From: Corynebacterium falsenii
GTDB taxonomy: Bacteria > Actinomycetota > Actinomycetes > Mycobacteriales > Mycobacteriaceae
Length of the DNA stretch: 64,000 nt
Assembly: GCF_020099275.1 (NCBI RefSeq)
Contig: NZ_CP083646.1
Coordinates: forward strand, 682,001-746,000
Direction: 5' to 3'
Both the position numbers and the translations under genes were made by a program. The notes under the pieces are model-generated. The model did no database searches. It worked only from the letters and a program-made list of their open reading frames with translations, and was not told where the DNA came from. Each line of letters opens with the position of its first letter. Within the stretch, counting starts at the first letter, position 1. Of the stretch, positions 1 through 11,664 are shown one piece after another.

Positions 1-2618
1 CGCCCGGAGCCGCGGGAGCCTTGCCTGCGGCAGGAGCGCCCGGAGCGGCAGGTGCCTTCGGTGCACTCGGTGCACTCGGTGCAGATGGTGCAGCAGGCGC
101 GCTCGGTGCTGCGGGAGCCTTCGGGGCTCCAGCCACACCAGCAGCGGTACCAGCAGCAGCGCCGCCGGCGGCAGCAGCGGCCTGCTCCTTCTCGGCCTTC
201 TTCTTCGCTGCCTCTTCGGCCTTGCGCTTCTTCTCGGCTTCGGCCTTCTTCTTGGCCTCTTCCTCGGCCTTGCGCTCGGCTTCCTCGCGGGCCAGCTTTT
301 CCTCGTCAACCCAGCCACGCTCCGGCGGTGCCAGGAACTCGGGGCTCTTGGGTGCGGGCAGCTTGCCGTCGACCAGGATGGACTCGCGGAACATCTGGGA
401 GATATCCAGGACCTGCGTGCGGTCGTTCTTGTCCTCGATGTCTGCCTGCCGGTTGTTCACACCATCGGTCATCATGGTTTTACAGAACGGGCAGCCAATG
501 GCGATGGCTTCTGCGCCGGTGGCCAGGGCCTCGTCGGTACGGTTCAGGTTGATGCGCTCGCCGATGTTTTCTTCCATCCACATGCGGGCACCACCAGCAC
601 CACAGCAGAAGCCGGTGTTGCGGTTGCGTGGCATTTCGTGGAGGTCAGCACCGGAAGCCTGGATCAGCTCACGCGGTGCCTCGAACACCTTGTTGTGGCG
701 GCCCAGGAAGCAAGGATCGTGGTAGGTCACCTGGCGGCCGGACTGCGGTGCAGCGACCGGCTCCAAGCGGCCCTCGCGGATCAGCTTGTTGAGCAGCTGG
801 GTGTGGTGGACAACGTCGTAGTTGCCGCCCATCTCCGGGTACTCGTTGCGTAGAGCATTGAAGCAGTGAGCACAGGTCACAACGATCTTGCGCTGCTTCG
901 GCGGGACACCCTCGAAGGTGTTGTCTAGGATCTCGATGTTTTGCTCGGCCATCATCTGGAACAGGAACTCGTTACCGGCACGGCGTGCAGAGTCACCGGT
1001 ACAACCTTCGCCCTCGCCCAGCACGGCGAACTTCACACCAGCGGTGTATAGCAGCTCGGCGACGGCGCGGGTGGTCTTCACAGCGTTGTCGTCGTACACA
1101 CCGGCGCAACCGACCCAGAACAGGTACTCGGTGTCGTCGAAGTTCTCCACGTCCTCGCCGAAGACCGGCACCTCGATGCCGTCGGCCTTGGCCTTTTCGA
1201 TCCACTCGGAGCGCTTGTTGTTGTTCTGGCCCCAAGGGTTGCCCTTGGTTTCCATGTTCTTGAACAGGCCACCCAGCTCGGTGGGGAACTCAGACTCCAC
1301 CAGCACCTGGTAGCGGCGCATGTCAACGATGTGGTCGATGTGCTCGATATCCACCGGGCACTGCTCCACACAGGCGCCACAGTTGGTGCAGGACCACAGC
1401 ACGTCGGGATCGATGACACCCATCTCGCCGGCGCCCACGAGCTGCAGCAACGGCAGGTCAGCGTGTGCTTCCATCGCCGGATCGTCCAGCAGTGCGGTGT
1501 CTCCACCCTCGTGCTGGGTGAACATGCCCTGGCCACGATCTGCGTTAGCGCGGGTGGCCTGCAGGTACGGTGCGGAGTCGATGGCGTGGTCACGCAGGTT
1601 GGTGATCAACAGCTTCGGGCTCAGCGGCTTGGCAGTGTTCCATGCCGGGCACTGTTCCTGGCAACGTCCACACTCCGTACAGGAGGTGAAGTCCATCCAG
1701 CCCTTCCAGGTGAAGTCCTCGATCTTGCCGGCGCCGATGGTGTCCTCTTCAGGATCGGCGTTCTCCATGGTGAGCTTGCGGCCACCGGAGGTCAGCGGCT
1801 TGGCCTCGCCCAGCGCGTTGCGGCCGTCGGAGTTGCGCTTGAGGAAGATGTTGAAGAAGGCCATGAAGCGGTGCCATGCCACGCCCCACTTGATGTTCTG
1901 GCCCACGATGAACAGCCAGACCATGCCGGAGAGCAGCTTCACCAGCGCGAACACGCTCACGAGCAGCGGCGATTCGGGAAGGATCTTCGCCAGCTGCATG
2001 GTGAAGAAGTCGGTGGCCACGTGACCGCCGTCGTACTTGGCGAAGGTGGCGATCTTGCCCGCCTTCACCAGCACCATGCCCAGGCCCTCGAGGAGCACCA
2101 CGGCTTCCACGAAGTAGGCCGCACCGGCGTTGGACCCGTAGAAACGGGCCTTCTTTTCCTTGTCGCCGATGCGCTGGCGGATGATGATCAGGGCCGTGAT
2201 GCCCAGGACGGTACCGAGGCCCAGGATCTCGTCAACGAAGTGGTAGATCGCCCAGTCGCTGATGATGGGCCAGCCGCCCTCGGGGTTGAAGGTCTGAATG
2301 TACGCCTCGAACCACACGAGGGAACCCAGGATGAAGCCGATCATCACGAACCAGTGCGCGATGGCCACGCCCGGCTTCTTGGCCATCTTGGTGTGGCCCA
2401 GGAATTCCTTAATCAGGTTGGCAAGACGTGCTCCCGGGTTGTTCGTCCGGGGAAGCGCTGGTTGTCCCAGGCGGATTGTGTTCACGATGTGAACAACGCC
2501 GCGGATGAAGACTACCCAGGCGGGGATGGAAAGCAGTGCGCCGATGATGCCGAGCGGTACCGTGATTTCCCACGGGATGTCGGAGTGCGTCGCCTGCCCT
2601 GCTGCCTGCAGGTACATG
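1..2618 (-). CDS. Membrane-anchored (Fe-S) oxidoreductase, heterodisulfide-reductase-like (partial at window edge)
   Basis: Probable membrane-bound iron-sulfur reductase passing electrons between an unknown donor and the quinone or a soluble partner. The N-terminal ~270 residues hold about five hydrophobic segments. Two ferredoxin motifs follow, CTECGRCQEQCP (about residue 310) and CTNCGACVEQCP (about 407). The C-terminal half has two cysteine-rich CCG-type domains, with TCAHCFNALRNEYP and GFCCGAGGARMW. The last ~100 visible residues are a Lys/Ala/Glu helix and then an Ala-Pro-Gly-Ser tail that continues past base 1. ATG at 2618 is preceded by GAGGAG. Family knowledge: this matches the large Fe-S reductases of mycobacteria and corynebacteria (Rv0338c type, just under 900 residues), which also lie near dnaK. 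Substrate unknown. At 872 visible residues it is probably nearly complete. Confidence 0.88.
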
Positions 2619-2773
2619 TGGTGCTCCTCGCAAAGGCCAAGTATGTATGAACTAATTACTTACTGGTGCAGATTATCAGGGCAAGGAGCAGTTTTTGTAC
2701 TTTTCACCACACCTCTGACGTGCCCATATCGGCAACACAAATGTTGTGAAAATACGGCGCGTGAGCGGCTGCT

Positions 2774-3751
2774 CTACGCCCCCGCGCCGCCAGTCGTTGC
2801 AATGTCAATCATCGTCTTGCGGGCATGCTTGCCCTCTCTGCTGTTGGTGAGGTGGAACATGTGGATCGCACCCGGCTGGTAATGCTCGGTTGTCGGTACT
2901 CCCTGTTTCTTTATTTTCGACGCCACAGCCCGTGCATCCGGAAGCGAGAGATCTTTGTCGCCACAGAACACATGCAGGTCAGTGCTCCCCAAGGTGGCGC
3001 GAATGACCTCGGGGTCGAGGTGAATCGGGCTGACGGCCGGGTGGGAGGTAGCAGTCTGCGCGTCGGTCACGCCCATCGCTACGAGCCCCTGTGACCACAG
3101 CGCTCCCTGCCGGCGGAGCTGCTCCGCGTTGAGGAGGGGATCGACGGCCTCGTACTGCGGAATGTCCGGATTGGCTAGGTCCATATCCACCCATGGTGCG
3201 TTGAGGATAAGCGACGTGGGGGTAGGGCAGGGGGTGGGGAAGGTGAGCGCGCCCAGGGCAAGGCTGCCACCAGCGGAGTCGGCAATGATTGTGACTTTAT
3301 CTGCACCGTGGTCGGTGACCAGCTGTGAATACACCTCGCGCACCAGGGGGAGGGCCTGTTCCACGGTGTGGTCGGGGAGTAGCCCGTAGAGCGGGACCTC
3401 CACGCGCAGGCCCGCCTCGGCGAGCTGCCCCACGAAGTCCCAGTTTCGTTCCTTGATGGGGTTCACGAACCCGCCGGGAAGGATGTAAAGGACCGCGCGG
3501 TCGGCGGCTTGGGCGGGGGAGAGCTCGTGGAGGGCCTCGGCGCTGGCGCTGTGCCCATCCGTCGCGCCGAATTGCATGGGGGCGATGGAGTAGACGGGGA
3601 AACCGAGGATCTCGCGCTCGTTGACTGCGAAGTGTTGGCGCAGGGCGTGTGGCGGTTCCGCAGGAGAGGGTGGTGTGGGGTCACTGGTGGCGTCGAAAGA
3701 AGGGTGGCGATGACCAGACAACCAGGCGCGAAGACGCATCGAGAGACTCAT
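2774..3751 (-). CDS. Alpha/beta hydrolase (HSL-like esterase/lipase)
   Basis: Putative carboxylesterase of 325 residues. The oxyanion-hole region reads LPGGFVNP instead of the classical HGGG. The nucleophile elbow is ADSAGGS (GXSXG), the probable acid is in FCGDKDLSLPDA and the probable histidine in GAIHMFH, so the triad appears intact. No convincing signal peptide; an amphipathic N-terminus. The start is uncertain: ATG at 3751 has no clear Shine-Dalgarno sequence, and the methionine four codons later would serve equally. It is transcribed away from dnaK, and its upstream region is shared with the dnaK promoter region. Substrate unknown; short-chain acyl esters would be typical of the family. 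Confidence 0.8.
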   Translation of the reverse strand: MSLSMRLRAWLSGHRHPSFDATSDPTPPSPAEPPHALRQHFAVNEREILGFPVYSIAPMQFGATDGHSASAEALHELSPAQAADRAVLYILPGGFVNPIKERNWDFVGQLAEAGLRVEVPLYGLLPDHTVEQALPLVREVYSQLVTDHGADKVTIIADSAGGSLALGALTFPTPCPTPTSLILNAPWVDMDLANPDIPQYEAVDPLLNAEQLRRQGALWSQGLVAMGVTDAQTATSHPAVSPIHLDPEVIRATLGSTDLHVFCGDKDLSLPDARAVASKIKKQGVPTTEHYQPGAIHMFHLTNSREGKHARKTMIDIATTGGAGA

Positions 3752-3780
3752 GGGGACAGCCTACAAAAAAATTTTTCACA

Positions 3781-3807
3781 AAAGTTGAGCGAGTTGGGAA
3801 CAACTTT
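3781..3807. promoter_or_regulatory. Imperfect inverted repeat upstream of dnaK
   Basis: AAAGTTG at 3781-3787 is mirrored by CAACTTT at 3801-3807, with an inner AGTTG/CAACT pair. It resembles a degenerate HAIR half-site pair and lies between the divergent esterase and dnaK. Function unproven. Confidence 0.35.
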
Positions 3808-3839
3808 GAGCAGCGAGTAGTTGTAGGAGATGTGAGCAA

Positions 3840-3860
3840 GTTGAGTGGCACAAACTCAAG
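3840..3860 (+). promoter_or_regulatory. HAIR operator (HspR-binding inverted repeat) of dnaK
   Basis: GTTGAGT-N7-ACTCAAG matches the HAIR consensus CTTGAGT-N7-ACTCAAG at 13 of 14 arm positions. HspR, encoded at 11664-12164, represses dnaK through such sites in actinobacteria. A further half-site GTTGAGT lies at 3916-3922. Confidence 0.88.
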
Positions 3861-3865
3861 TCAGC

Positions 3866-3893
3866 TTGACGAGACGCAAAATTTGCGGATACT
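3866..3893 (+). promoter_or_regulatory. Candidate dnaK promoter
   Basis: TTGACG (3866-3871) and GATACT (3888-3893) are separated by 16 bp, directly downstream of the HAIR box. This leaves a leader of about 80 nt before the AGGAGG ribosome-binding site at 3966. Inferred from spacing only. Confidence 0.5.
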
Positions 3894-3979
3894 GGTCACT
3901 AGAAGTTGAAGCGAAGTTGAGTCAGCCACACTAAAGGCTCGAGTTAATATTCGCCCCACAAACATAGGAGGAAACAACA

Positions 3980-5845
<1,866 letters not shown>

Positions 5846-5853
5846 GCCTTCAC

Positions 5854-5883
5854 CGCCCCGGGCCCAGCTGTGGGCTCGGGGCG
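5854..5883 (+). other. GC-rich hairpin between dnaK and grpE
   Basis: CGCCCCGGGCCCA pairs with TGGGCTCGGGGCG around a 4-nt loop, with one mismatch, and no T-tract follows. It is therefore more likely a partial terminator, processing site or mRNA 3'-end stabiliser that keeps dnaK more abundant than grpE than a full stop. Inference. Confidence 0.6.
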
Positions 5884-5913
5884 TTCAGCTACGTTGAGAA
5901 ATAGAGGAAGACG

Positions 5914-6663
5914 ATGAACGAACGAGATTTTAGCCAAGACCCCGGCGCCCCCGAGGCGACCGATCCCGAAGCTACCTCTGCCGAGCGCGCTGAAGCTGCC
6001 GCAGCGGAAGCCGCAGGTGAGGGCCGCGACGAGTTTGCTGGTGAATTCGCTGGCGAGAACCCGGCCTCCGCAGGTGCCGGTGCTGGTGCAGCGGGTGCGG
6101 ACGGTGTCGGCGAGCCAATTATCGAGGATCCGGAGGCGGACGCCGCCGTGGAGGATGTCCTCGACGGTGAGGCCACCGGCGACCTCGAGGCAGCCCAGGA
6201 CGCCGCCGTGGATGCAGCCGAAGAGGATGCCGCCCGTGCCACGGGTGACTCTGGCCTTCAGCAGCAGCTCAATGAGCGCACCGAGGATCTCCAGCGCGTC
6301 ACTGCGGAGTACACGAACTACCGCCGCCGCGTGGAGCGCGACCGCGTTGCCGTCATCGAGGGTGCGAAGGCCGATGTGGCAAGCAAGCTGCTGCCCATCC
6401 TGGACGACCTCGACTTGGCCGAGTCCCACGGGGACCTCACCGGCCCGCTGAAGTCCGCAGCTGACAAGCTGCAGGGCGTGATGTCCGCCATCAAGGTGGA
6501 ATCCTTCGGTGCCGAGGGCGAGGAGTTCAACCCTGACCTGCACGAGGCTGTGCAGGACACCAGCTCCGGCGACGACAAGGTGCTGGGCACCGTGCTGCGC
6601 AAGGGCTACCGCTTGGGCGACCGCGTGCTGCGGCACGCGATGGTGATCATCGCGGACGCCTAA
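5914..6663 (+). CDS. grpE: Nucleotide exchange factor GrpE
   Basis: Cochaperone that exchanges ADP on DnaK. 249 residues. The first ~105 residues are an acidic Ala/Glu-rich low-complexity extension. The conserved core starts near [21 protein letters not shown] (dimerising coiled coil) and ends in the beta-wing domain with [10 protein letters not shown] and [17 protein letters not shown] at 5914 lies 3 nt after a GAGGAAG site. It follows dnaK by 68 nt and is co-oriented. dnaJ, normally next, is displaced by 3.8 kb. The long acidic extension is usual in Corynebacterium. Confidence 0.97.
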   Translation: MNERDFSQDPGAPEATDPEATSAERAEAAAAEAAGEGRDEFAGEFAGENPASAGAGAGAAGADGVGEPIIEDPEADAAVEDVLDGEATGDLEAAQDAAVDAAEEDAARATGDSGLQQQLNERTEDLQRVTAEYTNYRRRVERDRVAVIEGAKADVASKLLPILDDLDLAESHGDLTGPLKSAADKLQGVMSAIKVESFGAEGEEFNPDLHEAVQDTSSGDDKVLGTVLRKGYRLGDRVLRHAMVIIADA

Positions 6664-6736
6664 GAGCTGACGCTCACGGCTAGCGTGTGTTGCGCGCAAG
6701 TCCGCGCACTGGCTAGGCGTGGCTCTGGGACAAACC

Positions 6737-6783
6737 AAAGGGGCGGCCACCCTACCTTCGCGAGGTAGGGCGGCCGCCCCTTT
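6737..6783 (+). terminator. Rho-independent terminator of dnaK-grpE
   Basis: Long hairpin: AAAGGGGCGGCC pairs with GGCCGCCCCTTT, with an inner CCCTACCT/AGGTAGGG stem and a short TCGCG loop. The flanking A and T runs make it bidirectional, so it may also stop transcripts of the convergent surface-protein pseudogene. Confidence 0.85.
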
Positions 6784-6840
6784 GTGCTGTGCTGCGCAGT
6801 CGGAACCGGTTCGCTGCCAGCGGCGGGGCGCCTAGTCCCT

Positions 6841-6875
6841 AGCCGCTAGCCGCTAGCCGCTAGCCGCTAGCCGCC
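6841..6875. repeat. Tandem repeat, 7-bp unit AGCCGCT x5
   Basis: Four perfect copies and one copy with a final C, starting at 6841. The array lies 13-47 bp beyond the stop codon of the surface-protein pseudogene. A 7-bp unit is prone to slippage, but it is outside any reading frame here. Confidence 0.9.
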
Positions 6876-6887
6876 GGCAGTGAGCCG

Positions 6888-8605
6888 TTAGGCGTTCTTG
6901 CGACGGCTGATCAAGGCAGCGCCGGTGGCCACAGCGGCTGCGCCGATGAGCAGCAGCGGGAAGGTGGCGATACCGGTGTTAGCCAGGTTGCCTCGGCTGC
7001 TGGAACCGTGCTGGCCACTGGAGTGGTTGCTTCCGGAGCCGCCATTGCTGTTGTTAGAGCCACCAGCGTTGGATCCACCAGTGTTGGAACCGCCGTTGCC
7101 GTTGTTGGAACCGCCGTTGTTGGAGCCACCGGGCGTCGTGGTGTCGGTCTCACCGGGCTTAGAAGGATTAGAGGGCTCTGGCTTGTCCGTTCCTTCGCCA
7201 GGCTTGCCGGGCTCAGTGGGCTCAGTCGTATCGGTGGGCTCGGTCGGGTCGGTTGGCTCAGTCGGGTCGGTCGTATCGGTGGGGTCAGTGGGGTCAGTGG
7301 GCTCAGTCGGGTCCGTCGTCTCAGTCGGCGGCACGACCTCGTCGGGATCGCAGCCCTCCTCGTTACCGGTGAGGTACTCGTTCAGGACTTAGGCTTTGGC
7401 GTCGGCGTCCGGCGTAGTCGGCAGGGTGATAGCGAAAGCGGACTGTGCGGGCATGGAGTCGATGTGCAAGGTGATGGTCTTGCCGTCGTCGGAGACTACC
7501 GGGGTGCCTGCACCGACAACGGGCTTGGTGTAGCCGTTGCCTGGCAGCTGGCCCATTCCGCCCTCGCCGGGGGCGAGGCCGGTGATGACCTTGATCTCGT
7601 CCTGCTTGCTGAAGGTCAGGCCTTCTGCGACCTTCACCGTGTAGTCGACGTCCTTGAGGTCCACGTCAGCCGCGCCGTAGAGGCGGTAGTACATGGGGTT
7701 GCTGTCCCAGCTATCGGCGTTGACCTTGCCGAGGGGCGAAGGATCCGTGCGGACGTAGTCATCGGACGAATCGTCGTAGTTGTTGGTCAGCCGGATTGCG
7801 CCGTTGTTGTCCCACCTATCGCGAGCAATGACGTCCCTGCCGCCGGGCAGGCGAACCGTCTGTCCGACGAGATTCACCACGCACTTTTCGCTCTCCGGAA
7901 GGCTCGGGGGAGTGATTCCGCAACCGTTGCGGTCCGGGCCGGACTCGCCGGTGATCGTTCCGGCGGCGACGAACGAGTCATTCTCGTTCGCTTGCGGAAT
8001 TAGAACCGAAGCCACGAAGGTCGTGGAGGAATTCTCAGGTAGGTTGCCGAGGTCGACCACCCCGTCCTGGGGAACTGGGTTATCCAGGAGGTGCGGGGTG
8101 GTGTAGGGCAGGCCGGCCGCCGGAGCGAAACGAGCCGCTCCCCAGTCGGTGGATTCGTAGTTCCACTGGCCATTACCGGGGACATCGGGCAGATCGAGCT
8201 TGAGCTTCGCATTGTCCACGGCGTACTGGGTGCCGATGTAGTAGTGGAAGTTGAGCCGGAAGTTATCTCCACGGCCGGTGAAGTAGTGCTGGACCTCAAA
8301 CTTTGCGGGGAACCGTAGACGGGGCTGACTTCCTTGATGAAGCCACCGTTGCTGTAGTGCACGGGGTTGCCCTCGAGATCGACCCAGAGGTCATCGACAT
8401 TGCCGTTGTAGTAAGCGCCGATGTCAGCGGGATCGACCTTTTTGTCCACATCCATGACCGCGGATGCATACCAGTCGACCGAGCACTTCTGGCTGTTGTC
8501 GCCGGAGGTCGTGCCGGTGTTGGTGGCGTGTGCGGACGGGATGGCGAGGAAGCTCAACGGGAGCGCGAGCAAGCTGGCAGTTGCCAGGCGTGGGAATTTC
8601 TTCAT
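6888..8605 (-). pseudogene. Disrupted cell-wall-anchored surface protein (LAXTG type)
   Basis: Reading from 8605: a signal peptide starting MKKFPRLATASLLALPLSF and ending near AHA, then an extracellular region of about 380 residues. From about residue 420 comes a repetitive Pro-Thr-Glu-Asp stalk and a Gly-Ser-Asn spacer. The end is LANTG, a hydrophobic segment and RRKNA, a class-E-sortase-like sorting signal. Two lesions are visible. A one-base loss near 8307-8315 shifts frame after SPVYG; the continuation AKFEVQHYFTG is in another frame. An in-frame TAA lies at 7389-7391 between ADAKA and VLNEYLTG. Everything on both sides remains coding-like, so decay is recent or one lesion is a sequence error. 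It lies between grpE and dnaJ on the opposite strand. Adhesin function is inferred only from architecture. Confidence 0.85.
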
Positions 8606-8748
8606 TACTTATAAACCAAGCGTGTGTAGGCAGGTGGAGCGTGTGAGTGAGTGCTCCGTGACGCATTGCACGTTACTTGGAGAAAACTGACAGTTCAACA
8701 GATAAAATTAAGAAATATCTAATATGGAGCCTATTAAGTAGTTTTCTT

Positions 8749-8766
8749 TCTGCAGATATCTGCAGA
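8749..8766. promoter_or_regulatory. 18-bp perfect palindrome
   Basis: TCTGCAGAT followed by its exact reverse complement ATCTGCAGA, in an AT-rich stretch upstream of the surface-protein gene. A second hairpin, GGCGC-TGAG-GCGCC (8771-8784), lies next to the 3' end of the minus-strand gene at 8798. The palindrome could be an operator or part of a terminator for that gene. Confidence 0.55.
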
Positions 8767-8797
8767 GACGGCGCTGAGGCGCCGCCCCAACTCGCGC

Positions 8798-10177
8798 CTA
8801 GAACGGCTCCGGGCCGCCACCCGACCCCTCGAGTCCTTCAGGTCCCTCAGGGCCGTCCAGTCCTTCGTTGATCTTCGCCATGAGGTACGGGCTCGGCTTG
8901 ACCTGAATCTCGGCCTGGCGCTCATCGTCGCCCCAGATGATGTCGGTAAACGTCTCCACCTGCCCCTCGTGCCACAGGTGCAGCCGAGGGCTAATCGAGC
9001 CCGGCTGCGACGTGTACTGTTCCGCGGCGATCGAGACCATGAGCCCGATGGAGTTCATCAACGACGCCCCGTTGGTCACCTCCCGCACCAGCGTGAGGTG
9101 GCGGTGCGGCATGGCGAAAATCAAGCCCTTGGAACGATCCACCTCCGGCGCGTACCGCTCCATAATCTCGTCCAGGAACAAGGGGATTGACCCGCCGAAG
9201 AAGCTGGAGGTTTCCAGCAGCCAGCAGCTTTCCTCCGCATTCGCGTCCTGCATCGACGGCGGCAGCGTACTGGCCTGGGACGCACCGAACCGCTGCTCCT
9301 CGCTGGGCGTGAATCGCACGGCGCTGAGGTCGGAGTCGATGAGCTCCTGCCAGAGGTTTCGGTAACCCATGCGGTACAGGTCCTCGACCGGACCGCGATC
9401 CTCCAAGGAGGAGGGGTTGAGATTCTCCACCGATTCCTCGCTGTCGAAGCACAGTCGAACGATTGTATCCTCGCTCCACGGCTGCACCGGCGAATCCTTG
9501 GTGAATAGTGGCTGTACGACTTCCGAATCGAGCTGTACATCATCACCGGAGCTGCTGGAGCCGCCGGAGTTCCCCGCGCCACCGGCACCCTGTGTGTCAC
9601 CCTGGGCTGCCGTACCGATTCCCCCAGACTTCGTGCGGAACAGCGGCTGCGGGCCATTCTGATCCGATTCTGTGCGCAGGGTCACTGGCAGTCCCAACGC
9701 GTCCATGGCCCACTCTTCCCACTCCAGCGAGTCGATCGGCTGCAGGCGTACGCGCATGCCGCGGAAGAAGTCGGCGTCGCGGTAGCTGGTGGCGGGCCGG
9801 ACACTCAGCAGGCTGGAGACGAAGGCGTGCACCACCTGCGGCATGTCCGCATCGATGTTCCGCAGGTTCGATACCTGGAGGTGGAGGTTGTCCAGGTGCA
9901 CCGTGGAGGGCCGCCCACTCGGCGGGGTGATGCGTACGTCTTTGCCATTGACCTCGGCGTGGTAGCCGCGTTCGTTGAATGCCTTGACCAGGGTCTCCTC
10001 AAGCATGAGCCCCTGGTTCATCTTGAGTTTGTCGAAGACGGGGTGCGGTTGTTCCAGCTCGTCGAGGATTCCGTCTAACGGCTCGCCGCTGCCCGGGTCT
10101 TCCGGCGTGCTCGCGCCACCTTGCGGCTCTTCGTGACCGAAGAGCTTGTGCAGCCAGTTCCGCTTCTTGTCAGACAT
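8798..10177 (-). CDS. DUF1444/YtpQ-like protein of unknown function
   Basis: 459 residues from ATG at 10177 (MSDKKRNWLHKLFG); an upstream in-frame start would add 25 unlikely residues. No signal peptide or membrane segment. Residues ~50-170 contain an alpha/beta region (FNERGYHAEVNGKDVRITPP). A Gly/Ser-rich linker follows at ~215-235. The C-terminal region has the order ELIDSDLSAVRFTPSEE ... CWLLETSSFFGGSIPLF ... GLIFAMPHRHLTL. From memory this order resembles Bacillus YtpQ (DUF1444), whose function is unknown; similarity was judged by eye only. Its position between grpE and dnaJ, divergent from dnaJ, is unusual and suggests an inserted block together with the neighbouring surface gene. Confidence 0.6.
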   Translation of the reverse strand: MSDKKRNWLHKLFGHEEPQGGASTPEDPGSGEPLDGILDELEQPHPVFDKLKMNQGLMLEETLVKAFNERGYHAEVNGKDVRITPPSGRPSTVHLDNLHLQVSNLRNIDADMPQVVHAFVSSLLSVRPATSYRDADFFRGMRVRLQPIDSLEWEEWAMDALGLPVTLRTESDQNGPQPLFRTKSGGIGTAAQGDTQGAGGAGNSGGSSSSGDDVQLDSEVVQPLFTKDSPVQPWSEDTIVRLCFDSEESVENLNPSSLEDRGPVEDLYRMGYRNLWQELIDSDLSAVRFTPSEEQRFGASQASTLPPSMQDANAEESCWLLETSSFFGGSIPLFLDEIMERYAPEVDRSKGLIFAMPHRHLTLVREVTNGASLMNSIGLMVSIAAEQYTSQPGSISPRLHLWHEGQVETFTDIIWGDDERQAEIQVKPSPYLMAKINEGLDGPEGPEGLEGSGGGPEPF

Positions 10178-10343
10178 ACTCTCTACTCTAACTACTTGTC
10201 TTTTCCACCGAATATTTCTCGTCGACGCCACTACGCGCCATCTGTCTTCCACCCAGCTCAGTGACCCTCGTGCAGCGACCCGTAACGGGCATGGGGTGGG
10301 AATAACCGTGGGGTGGCGTCGTTATAAAAAATAGGCAAGCAAA

Positions 10344-10364
10344 GTTCAGCGGGGTACACTCAAG
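10344..10364 (+). promoter_or_regulatory. Degenerate HAIR box and candidate promoter of dnaJ-hspR
   Basis: GTTCAGC-N7-ACTCAAG: the right arm is a perfect HAIR half-site and the left matches CTTGAGT at four of seven positions. It overlaps a possible -10, TACACT (10355-10360). This suggests HspR also controls the separated dnaJ-hspR unit, giving autoregulation, but more weakly than at dnaK and clpB. Confidence 0.55.
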
Positions 10365-10422
10365 ATTGAGAGCAACACCCCAGCGTGAACAGCTATTTTA
10401 GAAACGACAAAAGGAGTGACCC

Positions 10423-11664
10423 ATGGCACAAAGAGAATGGGCCGAGAAGGACTACTATGGCGACCTCGGCGTGTCCTCCACCGCCACAGCGGAGGAAATT
10501 AAGAAGGCCTATCGCAAGATAGCGCGCGAGGATCACCCGGACAAAAAGCCGGGGGATGCGGCGGCGGAGGAACGCTTTAAGAAGGCGTCCGAGGCCTATA
10601 GCGTGGTCGGCGATAAGGAAAAGCGCGCGGAGTACGACGAGCTAAAACAGATGCTCGCCAGCGGCGCGTTTAGCAGTGGCGGACCCGGATTCGGCGGCTA
10701 CAGCAGTGGCGGCGGATTTAGCAGCTACGGCGGTGGCTTTAGCGGTGCCGGCAGCAGCGGCTTTAGCGGCGGAACGGGCGGATTCAACATGTCCGACCTG
10801 TTCGGCGACGGCGGCGGAGGGCTCGGCGACATGTTCGGCGGACTGTTCGGCGACGACATGGGCGGTGGTCAGCGTGGCCAGCGTACCCAGCGCGCAGGGC
10901 GCCAGCAGCGCAGCCGCGGCGCGGATGTGGAAACCGAGCTCACCCTCGACTTCCGCGAAGCTACCAAGGGCGTGACCGTACCGATCCGGCTCACCAAGCC
11001 GGAGCCGTGCGAGACCTGCCACGGATCGGGCGCTAAGCCGGGAACCTCGCCGGTGACGTGTAGCACCTGCAACGGCTCGGGCATGACGAACGAGCAGCGC
11101 GGCGCATTTGGATTCTCGCGCCCCTGCCCGGACTGCGCCGGAACCGGCACGGTGATTAAGGACAAGTGCACGGACTGCGGCGGAACCGGCCGGGTCACCA
11201 AGGCCCGCACCATCACCGTCCGCGTGCCCGCCGGCGTGGTGGACGGACAAAAGGTCCGCCTGGCTGGGCAGGGAGCTGCGGGCCAGAACGGCAAGCCCGC
11301 GGGCGACCTGTTCGTCACGGTGCACGTGCGGCCGGACAAGGTGTTCGAGCGCAGCGGCAACGACCTGAAACTTACCGTCCCGGTGAGCTTCAGCGAGCTC
11401 GTGCTCGGCGGCGTAGTGACCGTGCCCACCCTCGATTCCAAGGTGCGGGTGCGCATCCCGCAAGGCACCCAAGACGGCACCACGCTGCGCGTGCGTGGCC
11501 GCGGCGTGCACAAGCGCAACGGCACCAGCGGCGACCTGCTCGTGACCGTCAAGGTGGCCGTCCCGAAGAACCTGGACGAAGGCGCGATGAGTGCCTTGCG
11601 CAAGTTCGCTGAGGAAGAAAAGCGGTCCGGGTTCGACCCTCGTGAAGGATGGGAGGGTAACTGA
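10423..11664 (+). CDS. dnaJ: Chaperone protein DnaJ (Hsp40)
   Basis: Stimulates DnaK ATPase and delivers substrates. 413 residues with the complete type-I layout. The J domain has HPD at about residues 36-38 ([10 protein letters not shown]). A very glycine-rich G/F region follows at ~85-145. Four CXXCXGXG zinc repeats come next ([32 protein letters not shown]), then the C-terminal substrate-binding domains. ATG at 10423 follows an AAGGAG site. It overlaps hspR by one base (TGATG), so the two are translationally coupled. It has its own promoter region because it is separated from dnaK-grpE. Confidence 0.98.
   Translation: MAQREWAEKDYYGDLGVSSTATAEEIKKAYRKIAREDHPDKKPGDAAAEERFKKASEAYSVVGDKEKRAEYDELKQMLASGAFSSGGPGFGGYSSGGGFSSYGGGFSGAGSSGFSGGTGGFNMSDLFGDGGGGLGDMFGGLFGDDMGGGQRGQRTQRAGRQQRSRGADVETELTLDFREATKGVTVPIRLTKPEPCETCHGSGAKPGTSPVTCSTCNGSGMTNEQRGAFGFSRPCPDCAGTGTVIKDKCTDCGGTGRVTKARTITVRVPAGVVDGQKVRLAGQGAAGQNGKPAGDLFVTVHVRPDKVFERSGNDLKLTVPVSFSELVLGGVVTVPTLDSKVRVRIPQGTQDGTTLRVRGRGVHKRNGTSGDLLVTVKVAVPKNLDEGAMSALRKFAEEEKRSGFDPREGWEGN

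Noticed and set aside
1331..2650. 439-codon plus-strand frame opposite the Fe-S oxidoreductase
   Set aside because: The minus strand encodes clear ferredoxin and CCG motifs; the plus-strand product is His/Val/Gly-rich and unrecognisable.
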